Assembly: GCA_964019135.1 (NCBI GenBank)
Contig: OZ025265.1
Span: 21,551,143-21,615,142, forward strand
Source: Arenicola marina
Taxonomy: Eukaryota; Annelida; Polychaeta; Arenicolidae
Direction of reading: 5' to 3'
Length of the DNA stretch: 64,000 nucleotides
The number at the start of each line of letters is the position of its first letter. Positions within the stretch are counted from its first letter, which is position 1. Position numbers and translations under genes: made by a program. Under the pieces are notes generated by a model, which was not told the origin of the DNA, did no database searches, and was given only the letters and a program-made list of their open reading frames with translations. Positions 34,831 to 48,335 of this stretch are shown here, piece by piece.

Positions 34831-37800
34831 CACCACCACCCTCGCCAGCCTCGCCTCTCACTGCCCTCCTCGCCCACCACCCTCGCCAGCCTCGCCTCTC
34901 ACTGCCCTCCTCGCCCACCACCCTCGCCAGCCTCGCCTCTCACTGCCCTCCTCGCCCACCACCCTCGGCAGCCTCGCCTCTCACTGCCCTCCTCGCCCAC
35001 CACCCTCGCCAGCCTCGCCTCTCACTGCCCTCCTCGCCCACCACTCTCGGCAGCCTCGCCTCTCACTGCCCTCCTCGCCCACCACCCTCGCCAGCCTCGC
35101 CTCTCACTGCCCTCCTCGCCCACCACCCTCGCCAGCCTCGCCTCTCACTGCCCTCCTCGCCCACCACCCTCGCCAGCCTCGCCTCTCACTGCCCTCCTCG
35201 CCCACCACCCTCGGCAGCCTCGCCTCTCACTGCCCTCCTCGCCCACCACCCTCGCCAGCCTCGCCTCTCACTGCCCTCCTCGCCCACCACCCTCGCCAGC
35301 CTCGCCTCTCACTGCCCTCCTCGCCCACCACCCTCGCCAGCCTCGCCTCTCACTGCCCTCCTCGCCCACCACCCTCGCCAGCCTCGCCTCTCACTGCCCT
35401 CCTCGCCCACCACCCTCGGCAGCCTCGCCTCTCACTGCCCTCCTCGCCCACCACCCTCGGCAGCCTCGCCTCTCACTGCCCTCCTCGCCCACCACCCTCG
35501 GCAGCCTCGCCTCTCACTGCCCTCCTCGCCCACCACCCTCGCCAGCCTCGCCTCTCACTGCCCTCCTCGCCCACCACCCTCGCCAGCCTCGCCTCTCACT
35601 GCCCTCCTCGCCCACCACCCTCGCCAGCCTCGCCTCTCACTGCCCTCCTAGCCCACCACCCTCGCCAGCCTCGCCTCTCACTGCCCTCCTCGCCCACCAC
35701 CCTCGGCAGCCTCGCCTCTCACTGCCCTCCTCGCCCACCACCCTCGCCAGCCTCGCCTCTCACTGCCCTCCTCGCCCACCACCCTCGCCAGCCTCGCCTC
35801 TCACTGCCCTCCTCGCCCACCACCCTCGCCAGCCTCGCCTCTCACTGCCCTCCTCGCCCACCACCCTCGCCAGCCTCGCCTCTCACTGCCCTCCTCGCCC
35901 ACCACCCTCGGCAGCCTCGCCTCTCACTGCCCTCCTCGCCCACCACCCTCGCCAGCCTCGCCTCTCACTGCCCTCCTCGCCCACCACCCTCGGCAGCCTC
36001 GCCTCTCACTGCCCTCCTCGCCCACCACCCTCGGCAGCCTCGCCTCTCACTGCCCTCCTCGCCCACCACCCTCGCCAGCCTCGCCTCTCACTGCCCTCCT
36101 CGCCCACCACCCTCGCCAGCCTCGCCTCTCACTGCCCTCCTCGCCCACCACCCTCGCCAGCCTCGCCTCTCACTGCCCTCCTCGCCCACCACCCTCGCCA
36201 GCCTCGCCTCTCACTGCCCTCCTCGCCCACCACCCTCGCCAGCCTCGCCTCTCACTGCCCTCCTCGCCCACCACCCTCGCCAGCCTCGCCTCTCACTGCC
36301 CTCCTCGCCCACCACCCTCGCCAGCCTCGCCTCTCACTGCCCTCCTCGCCCACCACCCTCGCCAGCCTCGCCTCTCACTGCCCTCCTCGCCCACCACCCT
36401 CGCCAGCCTCGCCTCTCACTGCCCTCCTCGCCCACCACCCTCGGCAGCCTCGCCTCTCACTGCCCTCCTCGCCCACCACCCTCGCCAGCCTCGCCTCTCA
36501 CTGCCCTCCTCGCCCACCACCCTCGCCAGCCTCGCCTCTCACTGCCCTCCTCGCCCACCACCCTCGCCAGCCTCGCCTCTCACTGCCCTCCTCGCCCACC
36601 ACCCTCGCCAGCCTCGCCTCTCACTGCCCTCCTCGCCCACCACCCTCGCCAGCCTCGCCTCTCACTGCCCTCCTCGCCCACCACCCTCGCCAGCCTCGCC
36701 TCTCACTGCCCTCCTCGCCCACCACCCTCGCCAGCCTCGCCTCTCACTGCCCTCCTCGCCCACCACCCTCGCCAGCCTCGCCTCTCACTGCCCTCCTCGC
36801 CCACCACCCTCGGCAGCCTCGCCTCTCACTGCCCTCCTCGCCCACCACCCTCGCCAGCCTCGCCTCTCACTGCCCTCCTCGCCCACCACCCTCGCCAGCC
36901 TCGCCTCTCACTGCCCTCCTCGCCCACCACCCTCGCCAGCCTCGCCTCTCACTGCCCTCCTCGCCCACCACCCTCGGCAGCCTCGCCTCTCACTGCCCTC
37001 CTCGCCCACCACCCTCGCCAGCCTCGCCTCTCACTGCCCTCCTCGCCCACCACCCTCGGCAGCCTCGCCTCTCACTGCCCTCCTCGCCCACCACCCTCGC
37101 CAGCCTCGCCTCTCACTGCCCTCCTCGCCCACCACCCTCGCCAGCCTCGCCTCTCACTGCCCTCCTCGCCCACCACCCTCGCCAGCCTCGCCTCTCACTG
37201 CCCTCCTCGCCCACCACCCTCGCCAGCCTCGCCTCTCACTGCCCTCCTCGCCCACCACCCTCGCCAGCCTCGCCTCTCACTGCCCTCCTCGCCCACCACC
37301 CTCGCCAGCCTCGCCTCTCACTGCCCTCCTCGCCCACCACCCTCGCCAGCCTCGCCTCTCACTGCCCTCCTCGCCCACCACCCTCGCCAGCCTCGCCTCT
37401 CACTGCCCTCCTCGCCCACCACCCTCGGCAGCCTCGCCTCTCACTGCCCTCCTCGCCCACCACCCTCGCCAGCCTCGCCTCTCACTGCCCTCCTCGCCCA
37501 CCACCCTCGCCAGCCTCGCCTCTCACTGCCCTCCTCGCCCACCACCCTCGCCAGCCTCGCCTCTCACTGCCCTCCTCGCCCACCACCCTCGCCAGCCTCG
37601 CCTCTCACTGCCCTCCTCGCCCACCACCCTCGCCAGCCTCGCCTCTCACTGCCCTCCTCGCCCACCACCCTCGCCAGCCTCGCCTCTCACTGCCCTCCTC
37701 GCCCACCACCCTCGCCAGCCTCGCCTCTCACTGCCCTCCTCGCCCACCACCCTCGCCAGCCTCGCCTCTCACTGCCCTCCTCGCCCACCACCCTCGCCAG

Positions 37801-39849
37801 CCTCGCCTCTCACTGCCCTCCTCGCCCACCACCCTCGCCAGCCTCGCCTCTCACTGCCCTCCTCGCCCACCACCCTCGCCAGCCTCGCCTCTCACTGCCC
37901 TCCTCGCCCACCACCCTCGCCAGCCTCGCCTCTCACTGCCCTCCTCGCCCACCACCCTCGCCAGCCTCGCCTCTCACTGCCCTCCTCGCCCACCACCCTC
38001 GCCAGCCTCGCCTCTCACTGCCCTCCTCGCCCACCACCCTCGCCAGCCTCGCCTCTCACTGCCCTCCTCGCCCACCACCCTCGCCAGCCTCGCCTCTCAC
38101 TGCCCTCCTCGCCCACCACCCTCGGCAGCCTCGCCTCTCACTGCCCTCCTCGCCCACCACCCTCGGCAGCCTCGCCTCTCACTGCCCTCCTCGCCCACCA
38201 CCCTCGGCAGCCTCGCCTCTCACTGCCCTCCTCGCCCACCACCCTCGCCAGCCTCGCCTCTCACTGCCCTCCTCGCCCACCACCCTCGCCAGCCTCGCCT
38301 CTCACTGCCCTCCTCGCCCACCACCCTCGCCAGCCTCGCCTCTCACTGCCCTCCTCGCCCACCACCCTCGCCAGCCTCGCCTCTCACTGCCCTCCTCGCC
38401 CACCACCCTCGCCAGCCTCGCCTCTCACTGCCCTCCTCGCCCACCACCCTCGCCAGCCTCGCCTCTCACTGCCCTCCTCGCCCACCACCCTCGCCAGCCT
38501 CGCCTCTCACTGCCCTCCTCGCCCACCACCCTCGGCAGCCTCGCCTCTCACTGCCCTCCTCGCCCACCACCCTCGCCAGCCTCGCCTCTCACTGCCCTCC
38601 TCGCCCACCACCCTCGGCAGCCTCGCCTCTCACTGCCCTCCTCGCCCACCACCCTCGCCAGCCTCGCCTCTCACTGCCCTCCTCGCCCACCACCCTCGCC
38701 AGCCTCGCCTCTCACTGCCCTCCTCGCCCACCACCCTCGCCAGCCTCGCCTCTCACTGCCCTCCTCGCCCACCACCCTCGCCAGCCTCGCCTCTCACTGC
38801 CCTCCTCGCCCACCACCCTCGCCAGCCTCGCCTCTCACTGCCCTCCTCGCCCACCACCCTCGCCAGCCTCGCCTCTCACTGCCCTCCTCGCCCACCACCC
38901 TCGCCAGCCTCGCCTCTCACTGCCCTCCTCGCCCACCACCCTCGGCAGCCTCGCCTCTCACTGCCCTCCTCGCCCACCACCCTCGGCAGCCTCGCCTCTC
39001 ACTGCCCTCCTCGCCCACCACCCTCGCCAGCCTCGCCTCTCACTGCCCTCCTCGCCCACCACCCTCGGCAGCCTCGCCTCTCACTGCCCTCCTCGCCCAC
39101 CACCCTCGCCAGCCTCGCCTCTCACTGCCCTCCTCGCCCACCACCCTCGGCAGCCTCGCCTCTCACTGCCCTCCTCGCCCACCACCCTCGCCAGCCTCGC
39201 CTCTCACTGCCCTCCTCGCCCACCACCCTCGGCAGCCTCGCCTCTCACTGCCCTCCTCGCCCACCACCCTCGCCAGCCTCGCCTCTCACTGCCCTCCTCG
39301 CCCACCACCCTCGCCAGCCTCGCCTCTCACTGCCCTCCTCGCCCACCACCCTCGCCAGCCTCGCCTCTCACTGCCCTCCTCGCCCACCACCCTCGGCAGC
39401 CTCGCCTCTCACTGCCCTCCTCGCCCACCACCCTCGCCAGCCTCGCCTCTCACTGCCCTCCTCGCCCACCACCCTCGCCAGCCTCGCCTCTCACTGCCCT
39501 CCTCGCCCACCACCCTCGCCAGCCTCGCCTCTCACTGCCCTCCTCGCCCACCACCCTCGGCAGCCTCGCCTCTCACTGCCCTCCTCGCCCACCACCCTCG
39601 CCAGCCTCGCCTCTCACTGCCCTCCTCGCCCACCACCCTCGCCAGCCTCGCCTCTCACTGCCCTCCTCGCCCACCACCCTCGCCAGCCTCGCCTCTCACT
39701 GCCCTCCTCGCCCACCACCCTCGCCAGCCTCGCCTCTCACTGCCCTCCTCGCCCACCACCCTCGCCAGCCTCGCCTCTCACTGCCCTCCTCGCCCACCAC
39801 CCTCGCCAGCCTCGCCTCTCACTGCCCTCCTCGCCCACCACCCTCGGCA
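34831..39849. repeat. 41-bp minisatellite, about 122 nearly identical copies
   Basis: Unit of 41 bp made of CTCCTCGCCCACCACCCTCG, then CCAGCCTCGCCTCTCACTGCC. Almost all variation is one C/G site (CTCGCCAGC against CTCGGCAGC); rare exceptions are ACTCTC near 35,043 and CTCCTAG near 35,647. This homogeneity over 5 kb indicates recent expansion or active homogenisation. The + strand has no stop in any phase of the unit and 41 is not a multiple of 3, so one frame cycles through all three phases. This produces a 1,752-codon frame (34,775-40,033) with a 41-residue period. I do not regard it as a gene: there is no conserved domain outside the repeat, and the variable site ignores codon position. Confidence 0.96.
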
Positions 39850-40309
39850 GATGTCTTCGCCGTCTGCGATATCACGGTCATGTTCTCCCCCCCCCCCCCC
39901 GCGCCCACCAGCCCACCCTACCCTACCCACCCACCCCTGCTACACATCGCTCTGCACCGTGACGCCACCAACTAAGTGTCATTGTGAGATACAGAAGTCA
40001 ATCTTGGCATGCAAAAAACTTTGTAGACCGTAGACCCCCCCCCCCCACTTACCCCCACCCATCCACCCCGGGCCACACACCCATGCACCCCCCGCTCCGG
40101 CCCCCTCTGTGCTTCATTCTACCCCGACCTTCCATCCAGCACTCTGCGCCCCGACGGTCTCCATGTTTATTAGAGCTCCTGGGTTATCCCATACCCCCCC
40201 CCCACCCACCCCCGCCACTCCACTCCTCCATATATATATGTATATATATCCGACCGCAAAGACCACCCTAAGCAGCCTAACCGCAAAAGTCACCGTCAAT
40301 ATATAAATA

Positions 40310-40347
<38 letters not shown>

Positions 40348-41235
40348 CCTATGTCACTTTTAACTTTTCCTCTTACATACTTATTTCCCTACCTACCAAG
40401 ACAATTTGCTCACCCCAAAAAAGCGTGCATGTATTAGACACCGTATACTGGACTTCTCTGAGCCACAACTGACAGCTGACCTCCGGATAGAGAGCGCTCT
40501 GCCCTCTGACACCCCCTCGACCACCCTAACGCACCCCCACGCCTGCCACGCATCTCCACCTCACCCCCACCCCTGTGGTACACCCACCCGTACCCGGGCC
40601 GGGGCGAAAGTATCGCCTGATACTCACCCTCACTGCCCCCCACGCGCACACACCCACACACCCAACCACCCACCCTTACACTGAGGCCTGTATCCATCCA
40701 TCTGAAGCCACCACCTGCAACAAACAAACTTGGCGGAGATTGCGACCTGCGCACGTGCTACGCCGGGGCCCTGATCTTATTGGTCCATTTCCCCGAGACA
40801 ACAAACATTGACAACAAAGGGGAACAGTAAGAGCCCCGGAGCCAGGGAGGTCAGCGGATAGATAGCTAGGGATCGTCATCGGAGATGCCCTATGGGAAAC
40901 CGTGACCAGCACACACGAGAGTCAAATGAAGGTGGTCAGAACACGTTCATAATCGACTACCAGAACACCGCTTGCCTCATCAGTACAACCATCGTGCAAT
41001 CGGTGCTAAAATCGGATTAAAGAATACGTACTTCTGCAAAGAAGGGATATGCCAACAGAAGAAACGTCATATTCTGAGCATTGCAACCATTCGGATTAAG
41101 AAATACGCACTTCTGCAGGCGATGATGCGCCAACATGTCCAAACTTTTATGAGTTCTCGTGGATAACAAATTAGTATTGCTGATTTGGATTATCTGCACG
41201 ATCCCGATTATCGGATTAAGGAAAAGCAAATTCCC
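39850..41235. other. C-rich then mixed sequence, no gene recognised
   Basis: C-rich low complexity at 39,888-40,225 and 40,500-40,680. At 41,010-41,235 there are three loose copies of a block beginning CGGATTAA(A/G)GAA with ACTTCTGCA in two of them. No domain-bearing open frame. Confidence 0.5.
40311..40345. repeat. (AT)n microsatellite
   Basis: An alternating AT tract of about 34 bp, flanked at 40,230-40,250 by a shorter TATATATGTATATATAT tract. Confidence 0.95.
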
Positions 41236-44200
41236 CGGAACAACAGGAGCTGGTGGATAGTTCAAAAGCGGTATTTAGCTGTTTTCTGCCCTTTTCTACT
41301 GCGCTTCGTTTAATGATGCACCCTGGATAATTATAAAGCACCGACATCTACACCATACGTTATACTCAGTGGGATATTGGTTCACTTTTGTGTGAAAATT
41401 ATAGTTATTAATAATTGTCAATACCTATTAATAAAAACTTACAAATACCGTGGTGCCGGGGGGGTTAGACGTCTGAACTGGTAGAGCAATATGGATCAAG
41501 ACATTTAAGAGCTGAGCTCAACTCACTCAAGTTGTTTTCTCTCCTGTAGAGATAAAAACGTCATAGGTCCTCATAGTTTGGCCAAATAGTGGGACAACCA
41601 TAATGTATATTATACTTCCGTTTGTCTGTTTGTCAAATGCTTAACAATAAGTGTCCGTATGTCTGAATGATGTGTGTCATGTGTAAGCTGTTGCAAACTG
41701 CCATCATAGTCTACTTGGTTCTTCCTTGGTAAGTATCCATTGGTCCCTTTAGCATTGAGATCACGACTCCATTTCACCATGACATACTAGACTGCTTTAA
41801 TTACACGCATGCTGGCTGCGACCATAGTCACTGTAAATTTCAATAGTTGCGATGTCTCTCTCCGTGTTTCGCTGTCCCCTTTGTCGGCTGCATCAGGGCG
41901 TTATAGGGTGGTCTGTTTTGGCGAGACGCATGAGAGCGTCGGTTCCTACAATCCGCGGTTAAACGATAATAAATTCGCTGTTGAGAGAACATTACTTTAA
42001 CTGTTTTTTTATGGAGAACAAATGCAATAATTTAGCTTAAGTTCCAAAGTACAGCCATCAAATAGCAATGACATAGCAATAACAATGTTCAACATGACAC
42101 CCGCCATGATTAACAGGCGTCGTGTTGGACAGAATTAAGCACTTGTCAAAGCAGCGTAAAATTGTACCTTAAGTTTCACCTGATCACTCCGTTTCGTCAC
42201 TAAATTCACGTTGCGAACGTTGAAAGCGAACATTATTTATAAACACAAATCACAAATTTCATAAAATTCCATGAAATTGACTCGAAACTGCGTTCGCTGG
42301 TTCGCGGGAAACGATGACATTCGATCTTAACTGGAAGTGAACATTTCTATGAACACAAATAAAAAAATGCCTAGCATTACGAAGCTTCATAGTCACTTTA
42401 AACATATATGTCACAAGTACTTCAGGTTTTAATAACAATAACGTCATCTGTATGAACAACACTAATATGTGTGCTAATGTTCAAAATTTATAAGAGAAGT
42501 GACGCTTCAATATTTAATCCACATATATTGTTATATACATCAATAAATATATGTCATTGACATCGTGTCTTTTATTTATATGTATATTTCCATATATATA
42601 TATATTTGCTAACGCAAGGATAGTGTCATACCCACCACAAACGTTTATTTACAGAGCAGTGTAAATAAGGACGCTTTCAAAGCAATTCATTTCAATTATA
42701 TTTGCTTTATTCCCATACCAGGGAATAACTGTGCCACTGCACACAAGGAATGAGTCATACAATGTGTTTGCCTCAATGAGAAACAATTGATCTACACATA
42801 TCTGGCTACGAGAAGATAGCATGAAAAACGCATATCTCAGTTTTTAATAATTGATCACAAATTAGATAGATGTCAAATAAAAACGATCAAAATTGCAATA
42901 ATAATTGTTTGGTAGGTGGACGCGTGATCTTAACACATGCATTACCGAAATCAGCATATATATGATAATAACATCCAATAATAGATAATGATAATATCAA
43001 TTATTATGTCATTATCATGACAATGACTATGCCATTAGCATGTCAATTCATATAGCACTATAATGTAAATACAACCATAATGACCTTGACATCATAATTC
43101 CAATCTTCTTGTTGACAGCTTTGATAACAGTTATTAATGGTTAAAGTAGCGTTATGTACTTTGTAATCCTAAGAGTTGCAAGGTGAACAGTTGTATTAAT
43201 GTAATAAGTAATATGAATACTAGACGTAAAAAAAAACGAATGCAAAAAAACAAATGCAACAAATGTCATAAATATTAATATAAGCATAGAACGTTTAAGA
43301 CACTTTCAGTTTAACTACCAAGAAAGCTGTCTATACAACGATTAGGATCATTCTTACTGTGATAAGAAAGATGATTCACAGCCGCGTGTATATCGACGGG
43401 GATTGGGTTGTCATGAGGTGAGAATGCATCATATCCCAGGTATTTGAGGTGACCCTTCACATATGTATTTTCGCTTTTGAAAACCGTTTATCAGATTTAT
43501 ACCATATCAAAAACGTCACAAAAAGCGCGTCCTGTCGTCTAGAATGGCTACAAATCAGTTACAAATGGTTACAAATCAGACTCTTTAGGCGATATGGGCA
43601 TGTTTCATGAGAATGGCCCCAACCCCCACCCCCTCTCTGTCCCTCTATATGAAGAGAAACCCCGGACTAACCCCATGACTCACCACCCCGCTCCCCTTCT
43701 ATGCCATATAATCGTCACCCGGTTTGACAGTTTGCATGACGTTTCGGGCAACGTCCGTATGTTACATGAAACTCCCATTGGCTGATCCCCCTCCCCCTGC
43801 GTGCTTCAAACACTGGGCTTTTGGGTCCTGGCCAGTAACCACCCCTCCGCCCCCCCGTATCCCCCGGGTAAGTGACTAATTTAATAGTTTCATAAATAAA
43901 CAAAAGGACGGGAAGCAATTTTGACGGACCGCTCCAGTCGAACTATTGCGAATGGAAATGAATTTCATGACAATTATCCCCGCCTTTCCACCACCTACAC
44001 GCTCGTTACGCCCGACTCAAAATCATGAATCATGAATATGTGTCAATGCCTTATCCTTAGTATGAGAGTTGTAGATCTAGGGGATAGCGGAGTTGCCGGG
44101 GGTTAACCCTCCAAAGCCCCTGCTCGATCCCATTCACTGTTGAAGCCGAGAAGACGTGCCCCAAGGCCCTTCACCACCCCACCCCCCCCGCCCCACAACC

Positions 44201-45355
44201 ACGTGCACACCCACCGCTGAAACCGAAATAGTTCTTACAGTTTTTTTCTAATACTCCCTTCGTCAATTAAACGGGCTTTTGTCGGCTAATAACAGAAAAT
44301 GCCATCCATCAAACGACCTGTTTAAGTCGACAACAAGTTGTGATTTTGAATACCGCCGCTAGAGGCGTGAGACGCTACGACGTAAAAAGTCGCCATTTAA
44401 TAGAAAATACCAGTGGGCTCGCCATTGTGAATTATTCACCGCTCTTAATTAATTGTGAATATCACTTAATCCCAATGTAAATTAATGTGGATATTAATGG
44501 ACAACCATTGTCAATGTCAATGAAACACCGCCTTCAATGTTAATATGAAAGTCTAATATATGACTTCACACAAATATCCGCCATCTTTGAAAAAGCGAGA
44601 GATCTGAGAAACATTTTGTTTTTATAGTTTTACGGAGATAGGTACAGTATTTGCTGGGTTAATGGCATAAACAATACTAATGCATAAACTTAGAGGTTGT
44701 CAATATAACATCTAGAAAGTAGATCTGTTCATTTACATAGACGACGATATAGAATGTTTAATTGTCGACAGAATGTGCTGTCATGCTATGACGCCATCTT
44801 GACATTGCGTAAAGGCAAACACCCAGCATGCATTACCCATTCGCCTCATGGTTAAATTGCCAGAAATAGGATTGGCAAAGTTGCGTAAGTATGGGACAAT
44901 GACTTAAAATGATGCTTACCTACAGATACTCGTCAAAACCATTCCAAAATGGACGTGGCACTGAATGGAAATCACAGCTAAGGGGCATAATTTTATTAAC
45001 GGATTCTAATTCACGTTGCCGCCAAAAGTTAAATGCATACCCCGTTGAATTCCGCATAACAACAGAGACCAATTTCCGCGACAAATGTTAGCTTTCGTTC
45101 ACCAGTTGTAGGTATTTATATCCGTACGGTATAATAGGATCTCTTGTTCCACACCGCACAATACAAAGTGTGTTATTGTTGTGTGCGTTTTCACCTCAAC
45201 GTGTCATGATAAGAGATAATGGGTGTTAAAATTACAGTGGCAGTCTCGGAGAAGGAAGTCATTAGCTCGCCGGGTAGTGGCGTTTAATACCTGAACACTG
45301 GCGAGACGTCAGACCTGAAGAGACACATCAGCATTTAGAGGGTAGAGGGGTGATA
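41236..45355. other. About 4.1 kb AT-rich, no gene recognised
   Basis: Contains scattered TA-rich stretches (42,520-42,610; 42,950-43,020), a G-run at 41,458-41,466, and C-rich patches at 43,615-43,700 and 44,180-44,195. No exon, RNA gene or transposon end was identified. Confidence 0.5.
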
Positions 45356-45850
45356 TCAGAGGTCATGGAGGGTGGTGGGCGTGGGTTGGGGGTAGGGGTG
45401 GTGACGGAGTTGGATGACGCGTAGGGATGAGTTCATCGGTGGTGGTGGGGGTGGGGGACGGGGTATGGGTGGTAGAGGGGGGTGACGGGGGTGGGGGTGG
45501 GGGTAGGAGTGCCTGTGTTTGTGGAGGGGTCTGGGGTTGGGGGGAGGGGTGTCAAATCTGTCAAATCTGGCGCTCTCGGGGGGTGCAATCAGAAAGGACG
45601 GGGTTTGTATTGGCGGCAGCTGATGACACAACGAGGTCACGTGACACGGCCTGGTCACAGGAAGCTTGTGGGACCTGATAACCCGGAGACTGGTTCCTCT
45701 GGGGCCCGGGGGGGTGGGGGTGGGTCGGGGGGGGGGAGGAGGGGGAGTAGCAGGGGTGGGGGGCAGGTTGGTAAGGAGGTTGCAAGGACGGGGTGAGGAG
45801 GGAGGCGGGAGGCGGGAGGGGGTGTGGTAAGGAATAGTGGGTACAGGGCG
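45356..45850. repeat. G-rich low-complexity tract
   Basis: Repeated GGTGGGGGTGGGGG-type sequence without a fixed period. Frames on both strands (Gly/Val-rich on +, Pro/His-rich on -) are compositional artefacts. G-quadruplex potential on the + strand. Confidence 0.8.
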
Positions 45851-47155
45851 TCAGTTTTATAGCCCTCCAGGGATGCAGGTGGTCCAACCTGCCCCCGATA
45901 CAACCACCCCCACCCCCCTCACACACACCCCTATCCTCCCCCACATCCCGCCGCTACCGCTATCGTCCCCCTCAGTGCCTTCTACCGCCGCCTAACGGGA
46001 GATTGCACCCGAGACTGTCTTATATAGATGACGCAACTTCCTCCCGTGGGAACGCCCGAATTTGTACCATTTTTTGTTGTTGTATTTCCATTCCTATGTT
46101 TGAATAATAATTCACCCTAGCCCCTTGTCTCTTTAACCCGAAGTTAACACCGGGCTGATGATGTATTTCAGGAGTTCAGGTCGGTAGCCACGCGAGACTT
46201 GCAGGAGCCGAGACGTCTGACGAGACCAAGCTAGAGTCAACAAGAACCCCTGCAATAAAGCCGCCTAATCGGCAGTACCTTGAGAGATGCCGGGGCTACC
46301 TTCACTGCTCGCAGGGGAGTACCGGTCAGCAGACCCACGGTAGAGAAAACCGGGACCAAAAACATGGAGAAGAAGAAAGTAAAACTAAATCAATCGACAC
46401 TGAAACTACCACACTGGGGGGTAATTAGGGCTTCAATAGGGGAATTGCTGAACCCACAGGATGGGTCCTAAGCAGCGCAAAGCAGGAAGAATTGGTGAAC
46501 GACAAATGACCCCTAAGGGACAAACAAATATTGCCAAAACAAAGGAAAGCTGATGCAGAATAAGTAGCTCCCCGGTACATATTTGGATCAATTGGCTACT
46601 TGGGAACCAGTGGACAACCATGTTTTATATAAGTGACCCTAACACTTGGATACTATTCGCACGTCGTGGCGGGAAGCCGAGCGCCAGAGAAAGCAGAATC
46701 CAGGTAAGGTTCTTTATATTATCTTAAAGATATATTAAGTCGAATGCGTAAATCATTAAATATGAATATTGTGATACGCAGTATAGGTTTATCTACTTCT
46801 TTCGATAGTCTGTTATTTGTCTTTTGTTACTGTTGTATTTTGATATGGTGTCTGCTGTTACTTCATTCCCTTTACCGCAAATTAAGATCAATCATTTATT
46901 AAATAATAGGTACATATCTTTAGGTTTCTGATATATTAAATACGTCCCACGATATTTATTGGGTAACTGAATTGCTAATACCAATAACACGACATAAGCG
47001 AATGGCAAAGCGGAACGGCTACATAAAATGCCCATGAATTGTGATGTAGAACTGCGCTCCTTCCGCCAGTATGTTATCATTCATTCAACTAACTTGAAGG
47101 CTAGTCAGTCTTATATATGGTCAGTTTCATGCTCCCGACTCGTGTAGGCGATGTC
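45851..47155. other. Unassigned sequence
   Basis: No recognised gene. A short frame at 46,280-46,471 (containing MEKKKVKLNQSTLKL) is uninformative. TATA-like motifs near 46,020 and 46,627 have no associated gene. Confidence 0.45.
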
Positions 47156-47610
47156 GTTCCGATTCCAGTAGACAACGATGTCACCATTGTTCCTGCAGAC
47201 AATGACGTCACCATTATTCCTGTTGACAATGACGTCGCCATGATTCCTGTTGACAATGACGTCACCATTATTCCTGTTGACAATGACGTCGCCATGATTC
47301 CTGTTGACAATGACGTCACCATTATTCCTGTTGACAATGACGTCGCCATGATTCCTGTTGACAATGACGTCACCATTATTCCTGTTGACAATGACGTCGC
47401 CATGATTCCTGTTGACAATGACGTCACCATGATTCCTGTTGACAATGACGTCGCCATGATTCCTGTTGACAATGACGTCACCATTATTCCTGGAGACAAT
47501 GAAGTCACCATTATTCCTCTAGGCGATGACGTCACGACTCCTGTAGACGATGACGTTACGACTCCTGTAGATGATGACGTCACGACTCCTGTAGGCGATG
47601 AAGTGATGGC
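47156..47610. repeat. 27-bp minisatellite carrying CRE-type palindromes
   Basis: About 16 copies of the 27-bp unit ATTCCTGTTGACAATGACGT + CACCATT. Units alternate between TGACGTCACCATT and TGACGTCGCCATG over much of the array, giving a 54-bp dimer. About eight units hold the full CRE octamer TGACGTCA. The unit encodes nine residues (IPVDNDVTI-like) on + and a Thr/Ser-rich peptide on -, and both strands are open for about 200 codons (47,117-47,719 and 47,101-47,727). This is expected from the period and is not proof of a gene. The + frame does end with GCGCAG|GTAGGTG, a possible splice donor near 47,711. Confidence 0.92.
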
Positions 47611-48288
47611 GCTACCTGTAACTGGTTCATACAATCGTCGCCAGGTGGCCCTACTATTAATGACCCTGAGTCTGGGCTTCGCATCTTCCGACTTCCCAAG
47701 AATCTGCGCAGGTAGGTGAATTTGCATTTAATTTATCGCAGTTGCATCCCTCATTCTCATTACAACGACCTCAACCGAGTGGGGCGGTGGAGCGGGGGGG
47801 GGGGGTTGCTTATTCCAATCCTAGGCATGACCATAGCGAATTATTATACACGTGGTTATATTGCAATATAACTGAGCAACAAGTCATTATTTGATGGGGA
47901 TGAGGTCATTGTCCCATCCCCCTTCTCAGGTAATCTGGTACCATGTCCCTGATGAAACCGACAGTCTGAGCCCAAAAGTTTGGGAATGTGATCTGGAAGA
48001 AAGCAAAAATGCAAAAAGCAAGTAGCCCGCCAACGATGCGTCCTGACACAAATGTTGCCTGAATGTAATATGAGCTTGGGCAATGGTGTGACATAAACCA
48101 GCGTATGCCATGTAAATACATATCTACAGGTACTTAAACTGGAAGCTGGGTTCATACACCACTTGGCAATCATACACCGTCTTAGAAAAAAAAACATAAC
48201 TGGCGCCAAGAGTTGCAAGAAATATTGTGATGTTGGCTCTATATATATATATCCAATCCAATATGTAAAGACAATGGCAAGAGTTAGT
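47611..48288. other. Unassigned sequence
   Basis: Follows the 27-bp array. It contains a G-run at 47,796-47,806 and a TA tract at 48,240-48,252. No gene recognised. Confidence 0.45.
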
Positions 48289-48335
48289 GGTTCAGCGGCG
48301 CCATGTAGCGGGGGTAACCCCCTTCTGTTTTTGAT
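48289..48335 (+). mobile_element. SINE body fragment
   Basis: GCCATGTAGCGGGGGTAACC followed by CCCTTCTGTTT closely matches GCCATGTCCCGGGGGTAACC with CCCTACTGTTT at 49,913-49,944, inside the tRNA-derived element described there. Only the body is preserved; no A or B box. Confidence 0.6.

Noticed and set aside
34775-40033. 1,752-codon open frame as a giant proline-rich protein gene
   Set aside because: It is produced by a 41-bp tandem repeat without stops on one strand. It has no non-repeat domain, and variation ignores codon position.
41455-41530. tRNA-like sequence (GGTAGAGCA)
   Set aside because: No matching B box at a proper distance and no cloverleaf pairing.
45356-45944. Pro/His-rich and Gly/Val-rich frames as genes
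   Set aside because: Low-complexity G-rich DNA yields such frames on both strands; no conserved residues.
46150-46640. Possible start of a retroelement or gene (MEKKKVKLNQ frame)
   Set aside because: No recognisable domain, no terminal repeats and several stops; not supportable.
47117-47719. 200-codon + frame (and 208-codon - frame) as a repeat protein
   Set aside because: Both strands are open over the same 27-bp array. A possible donor at the end of the + frame is noted, but there is no other support.
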